Shown piece by piece: positions 47,129-58,679 of a stretch of 64,000 bases of DNA (its first letter is position 1; every line of letters begins with the position of its first letter). The stretch is taken from NCBI GenBank assembly GCA_032622095.1, contig CP136064.1, forward strand, positions 195,021,948 to 195,085,947, in the 5' to 3' direction. Under the pieces are notes generated by a model. The model had not been told where the DNA came from, did no database searches, and saw nothing but the letters and a program-made list of their open reading frames with translations. This DNA is from Siphonodentalium dalli (taxonomy: Eukaryota > Mollusca > Scaphopoda > Gadilida > Siphonodentaliidae). A program made the position numbers and the translations under genes.

Positions 47129-48058
47129 ATGATCCAAAACATCGACAAAACATACTTAAAATCGACAAATGTGACGCGAAATTAACGTCGGCTTCTATAA
47201 GGCATGCGATGACGTTTCACGTAACTATTCGTCATTTTCCCGCGTAACGAAATAGTCCCAGATAAATACAGACTTTTTAGCGCATTTAATGGCGTATATT
47301 TAATGACATAACTTTTCAAACTCTTCATTCGTAATAGTTTGTTGGAAAAATATTGGAAGCCATAGTATTTTGAGACGTAGCGTACGGAATGTTAACAGGT
47401 CGACAAACCGGAAGTCAAAGGTCACCTGGGACTATTTCCTGTTATTAAACGAACGTTTAATATCACAATTTATAGAATGGGTTTATTGAATGGAATAAGG
47501 GTAGGATCATGTAATAAATAAAAATACCATTTCATCATACAGCCCATCCTTGTTTGGCCTAATTTTTACCATTTTAAAACAATCAATCTGTGCTTGCCTC
47601 TATAATTTTCTTATCTGACATTATAAGCAACAAGCATGCCCATTGTTTGCATTGAACATAGACATAGACCAAGAGAAAACATATATCATGCTTCAAAAGT
47701 AAACCATGACAAACATATTGGTTTCGCTTGATAACAAAGTATGGTACAAGAACATATGGCTCCCTGAGTCTGTTATGTGACAACATCTGACATGGGTGAA
47801 AATCGGGACCGATATTCAAGCTTGATCTGAGTTGAGGGACATCTCAATGTGCCACTCCGATCGATACATGGCCATTTCAGTAAGAAATGAGAATGTATTC
47901 ATGCTCACTGAGGCAAGCACAATTGAAGCAATGAACACTCAAACCATAAATCTGATACATGTATATATTAGTTGACTCATCACATAAATTCATCTCATGG
48001 TTAAACAATCACCAAAATTAATCCGCATTTCGCTCATTTAGTTTAATTTTACAGGGCG

Positions 48059-48067
48059 ATATATATT

Positions 48068-48099
<32 letters not shown>

Positions 48100-48135
48100 A
48101 GGGTGTGTGTGTGAGGGTGAGGCTGTGTGTGTATG
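48059..48135 (+). repeat. Microsatellite (TA)n then (TG)n
   Basis: TATATATA run followed by TGTGTG with GAGGG interruptions. Confidence 0.95.
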
Positions 48136-48542
48136 TAAAAATGTTTCTAATATTCATATTATGTTATTTTCCATCACTTATCCAGTCAAATAAAATATGA
48201 TCATGTTGTTTTTGTCAAGATACAGACATGTGTTCTGTGCTTAATTTTGATCAGGTCTGTACTGCCAATTATTTGCCTCAATGGAAAGAGGAATAACTCT
48301 ATCTCTTAGATATGAATTATGATGCATTCTGGGGTAAATAACGGGGAAGTCTTGTGGTGAATCTGAGAATCACTATCACTTGGTAGACACTCCTAAGCCA
48401 CAACTGCGGCGTATATATATATTTTTGGTTCCTCTTACAAATGGTATATAATATGGAATATTATTGTGTATAATTTGATTTGGGCATTCAAATAATAAGT
48501 GGGGCCTTTAATAGCATGTTGCTGATATTCACAATGTATTAA

Positions 48543-48934
48543 CCCTTTACCCAACAGAAGGGCCATGTGCCAATGCATTCTCTTATATATGCGAGTCGAC
48601 CATAGGTCGCCTCGCATATATAAGAGAATGCATTGGCTTAACACATTACAAATTATAAAATTGTTAAAGAATGTAAGAAAAAATGGTAAAAAGTGTTAAA
48701 AACAGATTTTTTTTAGGCCAATGCATTCTCTTATATATGCGAGGCGACCTATGGTCGACTCGCATATATAAGAGAATGCATTGGCACAGGGCATAACTGT
48801 AACTATCACAATGTGGTCAAGGAGCCGGTTCCAATGATACCCATATGTGTATGGTTCTATTGAGACAGACCGAAGATATTTTAGGCTGTTGAAGCTTTAT
48901 TTGGCCGGTTCTGGCCGGTTTGTTGGGTAAAGGG
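48543..48934. mobile_element. Family B2 TTAA element (second copy)
   Basis: TTAA at 48539-48542 and 48935-48938. Nearly identical to 1874-2234 apart from about 30 extra bases in the spacer, indicating recent activity. Confidence 0.85.
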
Positions 48935-49396
48935 TTAAATACTTCACAGAGTGAACAGTGACATGCTATAAAATTAAAATGATAATAGATATTCAAACAG
49001 GAGACACTTAAGTAACTTTAACATGCAAAATTGTAACATATCGTCTGACTATTATCTGATGCATAATAACTCCAACCTGCTTTTGTCTGTATAACGTACT
49101 GTCTACAACCTGACACTATAAAACACTTGAATAATCGCCATATTTCAACAATGGCTAATCTCAATTTAATGATAATACATGTAGGAGCCGTCTCAAATTA
49201 TTTTGCCAACAGGCGGGAGAAAGGATTCAAAAGTTCATTGCAGTATAAGTTGATTTAAACCATCTATGACACTGACTATGAGGAAATTTCTCCAACTGGT
49301 AGACATTCACGTGAAATATAGAAAATATTTTTCAAAGTGGATCTCTTTTTCATATTTGATTTATTTCTATTTGGTCATAGTACTACAAACAATTAA

Positions 49397-49728
49397 CCTC
49401 TTCGCTGCTATGACGTCCGTATCTATTACGGACGTAAAAGTGCACGCCGTGTGCTATATGGTCCGTAGGTACTACGGACCTACTTCAGCACACTAGAAGT
49501 AGGCCATTATACATAACTGGAACTCAGAGATTAGTGCATCGGAATAACTGTATCTCGACGTTTCAAAACAGTGTAATGATGTTACACGATTGTGACAATA
49601 ATAGCCCTTTCAGCTGAGTCACTTTTATGGTTCTTTTGACATTCCCCGCTATATTTTCCCATTGGAAAATGCCAATAACGTCAACAGCCCAGCACACGAC
49701 GTCATAACGTCATTTAGCAGCGAAGAGG
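49397..49728. mobile_element. Family E TTAA element
   Basis: TTAA at 49393-49396 and 49729-49732. Inverted ends CCTCTTCGCTGCTATGACGT and ACGTCATTTAGCAGCGAAGA then GG. Small palindromes ACGTCCGTATCTATTACGGA (then CGT) and GGTCCGTAGGTACTACGGAC lie near the left end. Non-coding. Confidence 0.8.
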
Positions 49729-49732
49729 TTAA

Positions 49733-50134
49733 AGGAACCCAATGCACTCCAAGTGGGTAAATGTGCAAAAAATATCTAAGTCTGTAAAAACATAACCACT
49801 AAGAAGAACATGGGGCAATAGAAAAAACTTTTTCTTATATTCATTAATGACAATTTTCCAACAACTAAATTTTGTGTATTGATCAAAACCATTATTATGT
49901 AAACAGTGTTATCACATTGTTTTGTCAACAACCATTGCAAATCGTGTTATGAGTTCAAATATTTTAGTCTGAATATGATTTTCAATTTTTTTTTCTCAAT
50001 ATTTACCGACAAGTTTAAGAATGAAATCGATCCAATTTTGCATGTATTTGTTGAAGATACATGTAGTTGTTTTACAGACTTTCCTAAAATTTATGTTGTC
50101 TCGCATGAACTCACAAAGAAGGCCTTGAGTTCCT
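49733..50134. mobile_element. Family D TTAA element (second copy)
   Basis: Shares TTAA 49729-49732 with family E and TTAA 50135-50138 with family C. Ends AGGAACCCAATGC and GGCCTTGAGTTCCT. The left 100 bp match 35891-35990. Confidence 0.78.
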
Positions 50135-50138
50135 TTAA

Positions 50139-50381
50139 CCGTTTCTATACTAACTACTCTTTGCAGTAGTTCCCGTAGGAAATGTTCAGATAGTAATTTC
50201 CAACAAACAACAATATAACTTATTATCTGAACATTTCCCTCCAATAAATAGGACTCTTTCTGCACTTTTATAATCTGCCGTCTGCTTTTTTTTCTTCTGA
50301 AAACCCCTCTAGATAAATAATAGACCGTTCCAATATATACTTTCAAAATTTAATGGGAGAATCCCTTTAGTACAGAATGGG
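50139..50381. mobile_element. Family C TTAA element, complete
   Basis: TTAA at 50135-50138 and 50382-50385. Ends CCGTTTCTATACTAACTAC and CCCTTTAGTACAGAATGGG. This is the simplest intact copy for comparison with the nested ones. Confidence 0.82.
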
Positions 50382-51016
50382 TTAAATGAAGAACAGTGGA
50401 GTAGTGTAACAAGGTGTGGAATGGAGGTACAGAGTAGTGGAGTAGTGTAACATGGTGTAAAATGGAGGTATAGATGAGGCATAACATTCTAAATTATTAG
50501 AAGACACTATTACATTTATTTCTCCTTTCATCTCAATTTGTTTTTGTTTCATCTCGAGACAGGTGCTTTGATGGCAAAGATACAATAATTATCAATTGGT
50601 AAATTGAGCATGAAATGACGAGGTGATACACAGAATGTTGCGATAGATGGAGATCGGGGACTCCGTCAACTGAGAGAGACTCCAAGCCAGATACTGGTAT
50701 CATATCACGCGCATGAACAACTAGCATAAGTCATCAGGAATACACAGATATTAGATATTGATTGGCTGTTGCTTTCCCACTCATTTAAGATGGGCGTACA
50801 GCTATCACATCTTCATAATTTCACTGTTCAACAAATCAAAGATGTATTCAAGGAATACAAAATTTTCCAATTATTTCATATGCATTCAAAGACTTGGAGG
50901 TACACCATAAATTATGTCACTAATAAATGACATTATTTGGTATTTATAAGATTTAATATTTATGGACACATTCAGTTTTAAGTAATCTGAAGAGCATATC
51001 CAACATTGTCAAATAA

Positions 51017-51368
51017 GATGGTGTATGTTGTTGTTGTAGAGGTAGGTTTTCAACCTTGAATATATCTAGCTGAATTGGGATATTTACACCTCTTTCTATT
51101 ATATATTAGAAAGCTTTATAACATCTGCACTCTTCCCAACAAAAACTATAAACAGAATTCCAAAAACAGCTCACCCTGAGCTATGAATCATACAAATGTA
51201 TATTCCTCTTTTCACAAATAATAAAATCCACAGAAAGGGAGTAATAGGTAATGAAAGTGAGGCATAATATAGATCCAATGAAATTATAAATACACTGCAC
51301 AGACTACCAATACATTGTTGCCCTATATAATGTAATCAAATTCAGGCACAAAATTATGTAATATATGT
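51017..51368 (+). repeat. Direct repeat M (copy 1)
   Basis: Matches 51838-52229. Shared blocks include ACAGCTCACCCTGAGCTATG, ATTATAAATACACTGCACAG and ACTACCAATACATTG. Confidence 0.85.
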
Positions 51369-51409
51369 TTGACAAGTTACAAGCTGAAATGTTCCTACAA
51401 ACACAAAAT

Positions 51410-51645
51410 TTACAAGTAAAACAAGGGCCATAACTCTGGTAAAATGAATGGATGAAACCTGAAGTATGTTGGTATCCTTTCTCCCAAATGCTGCTCTATC
51501 ACCATGCCAAAGGACAACCAAATCTCATAATTGACCCCCCCCCCCCCCCCCCCCGAGTTATAAGGTGATATCTTCAGACTGATAGATAAGACAAATGAAA
51601 CCCCCCCTGGCTATATGACTGCACCTCCTGCAGGCTCGGGGCATA
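51410..51645 (+). repeat. Dispersed 'acaagggccataactctgg' repeat
   Basis: Begins ACAAGGGCCATAACTCTGGT and ends CTGCACCTCCTGCAGG and GGGGCATAATA, with a C18 run at 51535-51555. I recognise this style from bivalve genomes (memory). It lies between the two M copies. Confidence 0.55.
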
Positions 51646-51837
51646 ATACATGTTGACACAGCTGAAAAGCTTCATGCATGATTTATATACGAGCTAAAAC
51701 CTCCTTCGATTTGAAAAAGAATCGCAAAGCATAGAAGCAAACTTTCTTACAATATATGCTTATTTTTCTATAATAAGACTGATTGTAATGTAGATTCTAA
51801 CAATTTTAGTGAAACAAAGCCAATATTGATATAAAAT

Positions 51838-52229
51838 AAGATTGCATGTTGTTGTTGTAACTGAAGGTTTTAAACCAACAGAATCTTGAACAGAGATATT
51901 TACATCTCTTTCAATTATATAATAGAAATCTTTATATCATCTGCAATCTTCCCAACAAAACTACATGTATTAAACAAAATTAAAAAACAGCTCACCCTGA
52001 GCTATGAATCATACAAATGAGTCGATTATTTAGGGAATTACTGTATGAATCATACAAATGTATATTCATCTATTCACAAAATAATAAAATCCACAGGAAT
52101 GAAGCGATAGGTAATAAATTGAGGCAAAATATAGATCCAATACAATTATAAATACACTGCACAGACTACCAATACATTGCTGCCCTATATAATGTAATCA
52201 GATTCAGGCACAAAATTGTGTAATGTTTC
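51838..52229 (+). repeat. Direct repeat M (copy 2) with a family A tip inside
   Basis: Like copy 1 but with GAGTCGATTATTTAGGGAAT and TACTG (family A right end, 52019-52043) inserted between two copies of TGAATCATACAAATG. Confidence 0.85.
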
Positions 52230-52848
52230 ATAAATGTTGGTGCTGATGAGGTGCGCAGCTGCATGCATGATTTATATAGGAGCAACAGAACACTGAACAG
52301 AAGAGAAAAAAAACCCACCTTTAATTCTAAGAAGAATCACCAAACATAAAAGCATGGTTTATTACAATTTATAACATTTCAGCTAAGTCATAATATCCTA
52401 TGAAAGGTGCTTGACGCAATGAATTGGTTATTGTTCATTACCGTGGTCACAAAATGGATGTAAAATCCACATCAAATTCATAGCCTGCATACTAAAAGTA
52501 GACAGGCGATATCTTTAGGGTCCTAGGTTCTGGCTGTTAAGGGCTGAATTAAATTTTATGCAGCACATTCATATAAATATATATTACTTTGGTGGTGTTT
52601 GTTAAACTAACGATAGGCCCTTGGAGCAAACATGGAGGGAATAAAGACTTCTAATAACACAAGATTAACTGCAGATAGGAGGGTATAAACCTGCATAAAT
52701 ATGATCGGCAAACAAAGTATGACCCAGCTACACAGACACCCAACTGATGACCCATCCCAGCAAGCCAGGAACAGATAACTGAGGTTTATACTACGTGACT
52801 TCTGTTGCTTTGAGTACAGGTGGAAATTCAGGAGAAATTCTATAACTA

Positions 52849-53055
52849 CAGTAATGCCTTAAATAATCGACTCCTTACCCACATTGTGGGTAACTTTTCA
52901 GGATTTAGTCGGAAATATGGCTTGTTGCCATTCATCGGAAAGTTCTCACTGAGAGCTCTCCGATGAATGGCAACAAGCCATATTTCCGACTAAATCCTGA
53001 AAAGTTACCCATAATTCTGCTGTGGTTAAGGAGTCGTTTATTTAGGGCATTACTG
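52849..53055. mobile_element. Family A foldback between 53-bp direct repeats
   Basis: 207 bp; left arm lacks part of CAGCAGAATTATGG. The same 53 bp (TGACTTCTGTTGCTTTGA ... TCTATAACTA) precede (52796-52848) and follow (53063-53115) it with one mismatch. Confidence 0.9.
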
Positions 53056-53335
53056 TACCTGATGACTTCTGTTGCTTTGATTACAGGTGGAAATTCAGGA
53101 GAAATTCTATAACTATTTCGAGAATAGAATCTGTATGTAAAATTTTCAACAACTTTACATTGGTACTGCTCAACTGCTAGATGGTCCGAGAAGGCTATAT
53201 GCATACACATGCTTACTGGATGGTTATTAATTTGTGAGTCTGGGTGGGTGCACCACCAATGATGGTAAATAGTTCTTAGCAACAAGTTATGCTGATTGAA
53301 ATAATTTATACTACAAATATGATTATGTATATTTA
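52965..53335 (-). repeat. Left arm of a large inverted duplication
   Basis: About 370 bp that recur inverted at 53709-54079 with a few differences. Includes the right arm of a family A element with the private variant GTCGTTTATTTAG. Confidence 0.92.
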
Positions 53336-53708
53336 CACATGTATAAAGATAATTGCGGTGTGTGTTTGTGATTGAGAAAGAGATTGAACAGACCCATTTT
53401 CCAGTTCAAATTTGCTATTCATTACTGTAGTTGGCAACTATGTTCAAACATGTGTGAAGAATGGTGACTGTAATATCAGTCAAAAAGATGTCAGTGATCT
53501 CGTGGGGTATGACCTTGTGGGGTATGTCGCTATGTTATAACGTCGACATATAATGTCCACGGGCCCATGGGAGCGCCCGGGCGGTCCCGGGCTCTTTTTG
53601 TTTATATAGTATTTTACCGGATTTTGAGGGGTTAATAACATTGGCCGTGGACGCGTCTACAAGTAAATATATGGAATTCACACTCAGGTGTATTGCACTA
53701 CCAATGAT

Positions 53709-54079
53709 GGTAAATACAAATCATATTTGTAGTATAAATTATTTTAATAAACATAACTTGTTGCTAAGAACTATTTACCATCATTGGTGGTGCACCCACC
53801 TAGACTCACAAATTAATAACCATCCAGTAAGCATGTGTATGCATATAGCCTTCTCGGACCATCTAGCAGTTGAGCAGTACCAATGTAAAGTTGTTGAAAA
53901 TTTTACATACAGATTCTATTCTCGAAATAGTTATAGAATTTCTCCTCAATTTCCACCTGTACTCAAAGCAACAGAAGTCATCAGGTACAGTAATGCCCTA
54001 AATAAACGACTCCTTAACCACAGTAGAATTATGGGTAACTTTTCAGGATTTAGTCGGAAATATGGCTTGTTGCCATTGC
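53709..54079 (+). repeat. Right arm of the inverted duplication
   Basis: Partner of 52965-53335. It ends in a half family A element (53988-54079) that stops at TTGCCATTGCA. The intervening 373 bp include a GC-rich stretch with GGGCCCATGGGAGCGCCCGG (about 53561). The 164-codon frame across this arm has no recognisable domain. Confidence 0.92.
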
Positions 54080-54115
54080 ATAAAAAAATCACATGCAATC
54101 CATCAATAAAATATA

Positions 54116-55343
54116 CCGTATTTTCGCGGGTATAAGCCCACTTTCGGGCATAAGACCACACCAGTATTTTCACTAGAAGTAAGTTTTCCGGGGTATAAGA
54201 CCACCCCCTCCCTAGCCCTAACCATAACCCCTCCAAAACGGGTTTATATACCAGTATTTGAGAAAAATAAAGATGATTTATGTTACACTGTGTCTTGTTT
54301 CTTGTGTTCAATTAATAACTGGCCGGTAGGCCTATATTATTGACGTTCATCGATGGTGACAGGTATCGTACTGAGTGTATGGAAAAGATGAATACAAGAA
54401 ACTATATTCAAGGTTAGATTACTTTTGAAATTTGAAAACAATAAAGAAGATTTTTGTGACATTGTGTCTTGTTTGTGTTCAATTATTAACTGGCCAGTAG
54501 GCCTGTTTTACTGACGTTCAATCAACGGAAAAGATCAATGGAAACCGAACGTGAATGGCGAATTTCGCGGAAGCAGATTCGATCTTGGGAGCGCGATTAC
54601 GATAAACTCAAACCCCTATCCAAGGGTAAAACGGCCCAAATTAAGAAACAACACGCCGTTAAAATTTGTTTTGTTCCCCTAATTAATTATTCAATGTCAT
54701 AAATTTACCATGAGTAAGGCCTACCATAAATCAATATAACACCTTTCATGCATCGATGTACACAGGGAAGTTATGTAACCGCATAAGCTATATTGTTTTC
54801 TCATTCTGAATAGCGATTGGATTTCTCAGTTAAATTTAACGCCCACTTTCCATTGATTGACATATGAAGCACAACATTCTTGTTTTAATGTCAACAGGAA
54901 CTAAATATTTTACAGAATGCAGGACTCCGTTTACGAAACAATTATCGGAATATAAATCCCCATTGTAATTCCCAAATAATTTATCTAGACAAAGTTTTAC
55001 ATACGTTTCTAGGCCTATATATATTCTTATACTGTGTTATGTATCACATGTGTTATTTTGTCTGTTCGTTTCTGTGCATATTTTCTGTGTATCGACCACG
55101 TGCGAAACCGAAACTAAATATGGGAAATTCCCAGCTTTACGTATACCTCGAAATGCAGAAATTAGATATGTTCGATATACTTACGCTAAAAATACTTACT
55201 CATCCATCGTCCAAAGCCATATTTTCACAGTCCAGGTGATTCCATCCGAAATACTCAATTTTTTTCCGGGGTATAAGACCACCCATGCCTTTTCAAGCTA
55301 TTTATTCCCTAGGCCCCCTGGTCTTATACCCGCGAGAATACGG
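54116..55343 (+). mobile_element. TA-flanked DNA transposon remnant with transposase N-terminus
   Basis: TA at 54114-54115 and 55344-55345. Ends CCGTATTTTCGCGGGTATAA and TTATACCCGCGAGAATACGG, with further GGGGTATAAGACCACC copies inside each end. From 54538 the plus strand reads METEREWRISRKQIRSWERD and YDKLKPLSKGKT, similar to the helix-turn-helix DNA-binding start of pogo-like transposases (inference). Two 90-bp direct repeats lie at about 54240 and 54430 (TGTGTCTTGTTT, AACTGGCC(G/A)GTAGGCCT). No catalytic DDE part remains. Confidence 0.65.
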
Positions 55344-55594
55344 TATGATAGGAAAATATTGACAACGGGCGACTGAAATTAGACCTGCAACTGGTGGACG
55401 TGAACTAGCTACTTTGTTGGTGTGTGCCCCAGAAATAAAAATTTAAATAAAAAATCTCGTGCTTGCTTGTTTTTAAAAAGAATTTGGTCTGAGAAATGTG
55501 AAATTTACTTGTATGGCCTAATTTTGATAAAATTTTCTGTTGTCAGAACTGCTGTGGAAGAAAGATGTCCCTATTTTTAGCTTAGACAATCTTA

Positions 55595-55967
55595 CTCTCG
55601 GGATCCAAATAAACATACAGGTATTAAATAAACATACAGGTATTAAATAAACATACAGGTATTAAATAAACATACAGGTATTAAATTTCAAGTAAAAATC
55701 CTCCTTGTATGCTGCTTATTTGGGTCCCTTTTTATTTCATTCCAAATGACTGTTTTTCAAATAAAAAAAACCCTTCAATGTGATGCAAAATTGTTACTTA
55801 TGAATCTGACAAGGGCTAACACAGCTTATCTTTGTTGTTCTAGGGCTAAACAAATAATATTTTGAGAAATGACCTCATTATTTCACTCTGGTACTATTAT
55901 TTAATTTTGTGGAAATTTCACCCCTGTACTATTATTACACCACCTATGTTTATTTGGATCCCAAGAG
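55595..55967. mobile_element. TA-flanked MITE with tandemly expanded end
   Basis: TA at 55593-55594 and 55968-55969. Ends CTCTCGGGATCCAAATAAAC and GTTTATTTGGATCCCAAGAG. Four 19-bp copies of AAATAAACATACAGGTATT run from 55608 to 55685 at the left end. Confidence 0.8.
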
Positions 55968-57018
55968 TATGGCAATATATAAAGCTCTCAGTATAGGACA
56001 TGAGCATGCAAGTTAAGGAGGTCATTTTATTTCGGACACAGACCTACAATACTCTTACTAATCAATGGTCCAGAGAAAGAGCCCTTCATAGAATAATTGC
56101 CGTCTATATAAGTGAGCCTGCTCGTAATGAATGACCCACATCAATATGTACACAGTGAGTAATTAGTAAGAAAATATCTCCAATATATAAATTAAGCTAT
56201 ACAATTCCTTCCGCAGTTTTTGTAGAGGCGCCGCGGATCATCGTAGACTCTTCCGATCAATAATGCGATCTCGAGTGATGATAAAGCATCATACATCGTC
56301 AACTCTCGTCTTGACGTGAAGAATATTATGTTGGCCGTATATTGATATTTTCACCAATTTACCACGAATACTCGTCATGTTTCTATCGGACAGGGGGGGT
56401 CAGAAATCTCTCAATAGGAAATTAACATCATTGGATAGATTAATGTCCGATCGCTGCATACACAACCATCAATCAATTGATGGCTTTCTGCCTTTCAGAT
56501 TATACTTGGGCAAATTTGCCGCAATAAGCAGCCCATATCTGTGTATTACTGTTCCAAGGGAAATTACAAAAGCATGTAAATTGATGGAACACTTGTGAAC
56601 AGAGCAGCTGATTTCATCGAGGCTAATGTTCATTGACTTATTGAGATAATTCTATTGACTTCTGACGGTCTGCGGTGGGGTTACAATTCATCTATGGAAC
56701 TCAAAGATGAGAATTAAATCATGAAATGGCACTTTGTTTTGGAGAGATCGCTATTATACAGTATTTGGTCACAACAGGCTAGTAAACTATGGAATACATA
56801 CATACTAAGGGGGAATTAATGGGACCAGTAGTATCAAACTCCACTAAGGGGGAATTAATGAGTCCAGTAGTAACAGACTAGATATTGGGTTGTTTTTCAT
56901 GGCAATGGTTTGTGACAGCCCAGGAAATTATTTTTATTTGGTAATCCTAACGTCATACAATTTTGCTTAATCTGAGTGGCATCCATATTTTCTGCTGAAA
57001 TTTGAGAATTTTGTTTAA

Positions 57019-57146
57019 CCCTTTCTGCGGTGATGCAGAATTAAAGATCCTGTGCCAGTGCATTCTCTTATATGCCTTGCATATATAAGAGAATGCTTTG
57101 GCACAGGGTCTTTGCAAAATTTCAGGAAGCTCTAGTCATGGAAGCG
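57019..57146. mobile_element. Family B TTAA element, short form with one hairpin
   Basis: TTAA at 57015-57018 and 57147-57150, 128 bp. The middle of the element is deleted, leaving one hairpin made of the outermost arms. Confidence 0.82.
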
Positions 57147-57582
57147 TTAATGTTCCTGTAAGTAGTATGCCATAATCTAACAGCTGCTGACCAAACATAA
57201 CACATGGACATATAAATTGTGAAACCTTAAGCATCAACCTTCTTATTTAAATTTTAACCACTTGATTATTTATTCATATTTCATAACTCTAGCTGACATG
57301 TTGACAATAACGACATGATCACTCGTAAATCAGGGTCAAAGGTTGCAAACGTGAATCATACAAACCATATAGAATATCAGATCGTTTCTATCAATTATGA
57401 AATTGTGACTATTTTGGGACCAATTATTAACAACTATTTGCATCAGTAGATCACATGAATTGTTGTTTGACATGTTAAATGATTATTAACATTCTCATTC
57501 ACTTGATATTAATTGTTCGATATTTCAATTTTGTTTAGTTGGTATAATAGATCTTCAGTAAAAAGTAGGTTCAAGCAAACTT

Positions 57583-57650
57583 GATAAATAATAGACTGTT
57601 CCCATGTATACTTTTATAATTGAATGGGAGAATCCATTTAGTAAAGAAAG
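57583..57650 (+). mobile_element. Family C right-end fragment
   Basis: GATAAATAATAGACTGTTCC to GGAGAATCCATTTAGTAAAG and AAAGGG; left part absent. Confidence 0.7.
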
Positions 57651-58224
57651 GGATAATTAGATTGTCATTGGAAAATTCAAAGTCTTGGAAAATTGCTTTT
57701 AGAAAACATTTCTCGCCTCAAAGATATTAACCTACATACAATTATATAGGTTACTAGATCCTTTCAAAGGAAATTAACTAGGCATAGTTTTTCCTGCCAC
57801 TTGGATATTCTGAGTAGAGTTTTATTGTCCCCATCAGTTAATGTTGTCACTTTGAAGATCAGAGCACACAGCCGAGTGTGTGTGGAGATGACACAACTAT
57901 CCAGTATATTGAACACTTGTCGCCCCTAAATTACACGATAACCACTTAAGCTAGGAATATCCTAGCGGACGTCAATATTACAACACAATCACCTCTGTCA
58001 GAATGAATAATTCAAAGCTTTGACTGCTCGAGTTGCGAAGAAAAATTATATCTATATATTAAAGTTCGCTCCCACAGCAATGAATAATCCATGACACTAT
58101 TGCTGTGCGGCACTTCCTTTGATGAACATGTTAAGGTGCTATCTGACTGCTCCTCTTGAAGGATAACTGAAGGTCAACTTAGAAAACTACAGGAGCATGC
58201 CTGGAAATAGTGTGCCTGACATTT

Positions 58225-58575
58225 TCCCAATAAGATCCCCAGAGGGTGAATTTAGTGATGCTACCCTGTACAGCAGGATAGCACCACCAAATTCACCCTC
58301 TGGGACCTCATTCTGCTTAGGCGTTATCCTCTGGGAAGTATATATAGTCCAAAATTAACATTGTTTTTTTTTTCTGTATCACTTTTCTATATCCCCTAAT
58401 TTGCAGAAGATAAAATGCATAATCGAGGTGACTAATGGGTGAGCATCACCAACTTCAACTAGGGAATTTCAATCTGATCCTAGGTCCATAGCAGTTGAGG
58501 CCTAAGCAGAATGAGGTTTCCAGAGGGTGAATTTGGTGATGCTAGCCCGCCTTGCAGGACAGTGTCACTTAAATA
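58225..58575. mobile_element. Family F-like element
   Basis: Paired AGAGGGTGAATTTAGTGATG and CCACCAAATTCACCCTCTGG at the left, GGCCTAAGCAGAATGAGG and AGAGGGTGAATTTGGTGATG at the right. Same layout as 20845-22515 without the hAT insertion. Confidence 0.65.
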
Positions 58576-58679
58576 GACAGGCACCCTATTTCCAGGCTAG
58601 TACAGGAGACATGAACATGATTCTCCGTACTCAGAACTATGTAATATTTTGTCAGATATTTGAAGTTTCCAGTCATTAA

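Noticed and set aside
53641-54135. 164-codon plus-strand frame
   Set aside because: Lies on one arm of the inverted duplication and ends in family A sequence. The same peptide appears from the other arm only because the DNA is duplicated.
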